Below, in pieces: positions 48,146 to 48,226 of a DNA stretch of 48,226 bases; positions within the stretch are counted from its first letter, which is position 1, and every line of letters begins with the position of its first letter. A model generated the notes under the pieces. The model ran no database searches, had not been told where the DNA came from, and saw only the letters and a program-made list of their open reading frames with translations. Location: positions 1 to 48,226 of the forward strand of contig NZ_RHOT01000016.1 in NCBI RefSeq assembly GCF_003946675.1, in the 5' to 3' direction. Origin of the DNA: Lapidilactobacillus gannanensis (lineage in GTDB: Bacteria > Bacillota > Bacilli > Lactobacillales > Lactobacillaceae). A program made the translations under genes and the position numbers.

Positions 48146-48226
48146 GGCTGGCGCTGGTCCGCGTCAAGTAGACAGTTCAAATAATTAAAGTTTCTATGCA
48201 ATTTCTTTTACGGCATGATTCCGGTA
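48146..48226. other. Window end, non-coding
   Basis: 81 bases after recO with no gene or hairpin recognised. Confidence 0.5.

Noticed and set aside
47781..48167. 128-codon - strand frame at the window end
   Set aside because: Antisense shadow of recO; no RBS or motif.

Overview
The window is chromosomal DNA of a low-to-moderate GC Gram-positive bacterium of the Lactobacillaceae. The evidence is the housekeeping gene order DUF3013-prmA-rsmE-(membrane protein)-relA-dtd-...-amidase-hisS-aspS and PPDK regulator / rpsU-yqeY-phoH-ybeY-dgkA-cdd-era-recO, AGGAGG-type ribosome binding sites, frequent TTG/GTG starts and a T-box leader. Genus and species cannot be fixed from the sequence alone. There is no prophage, transposase or CRISPR array.

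Layout. 0-12 kb is a variable region. It holds a DUF3737 pseudogene, a MalY/PatB-type aminotransferase, ybaK, a DUF960-like gene, two tandem copies of an ECF-type sigma factor + PH-like membrane protein module (the second sigma gene is frameshifted), a GNAT, and an alkylation-repair neighbourhood (ogt, adaA, YjbR, and an alkC-like gene broken by two stops). 12-16.5 kb carries a DUF6978/DUF1828 pair, tRNA-Ser(CGA), an EamA exporter behind a 17-codon leader ORF, and an XRE regulator/membrane protein pair with a palindromic operator. 16.6-29.4 kb is a conserved core: translation and rRNA modification, the stringent response (relA), a cell-wall amidase, and T-box-controlled hisS-aspS. 29.7-34.4 kb is accessory: an XRE regulator, a small unknown protein, a divergent SpoT/MESH1-like HD protein, two calcineurin-like phosphatases and an EEP-fold protein. 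34.5-48.2 kb is again mostly core: msrA, a ZIP transporter, YitT, nfo, a Cof-type phosphatase, the PPDK regulator, rpsU, yqeY, phoH, ybeY, dgkA, cdd, era and recO. One ABC exporter gene is wedged between cdd and era.

Two signals stand out. (1) The duplicated sigma/PH module: each copy has the same putative ECF promoter, GTCA-N18-CGTA, just upstream of the sigma gene. This suggests an autoregulated sigma factor with a membrane PH partner that could act as sensor or anti-sigma. (2) A dispersed family of ~180-260 bp non-coding repeats, with seven copies recognised at 5.0, 9.7, 15.5, 25.4, 25.8, 41.1 and 41.5 kb. Their stems are kept by compensatory base changes between copies (GCTGC/GCAGC, CCGC/GCGG, GTGC/GCAC, AATGGC/GCCATT), and two loci carry the same convergent pair of subtypes. 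A second family of repeats around terminator-like hairpins occurs at 29.5, 44.3 and 46.3 kb, and two of its copies flank the inserted ABC exporter.

Three genes in the first 12 kb are broken (DUF3737, sigma copy 2, alkC-like), so gene decay is active there. Start codons were chosen from Shine-Dalgarno position and family N-termini.
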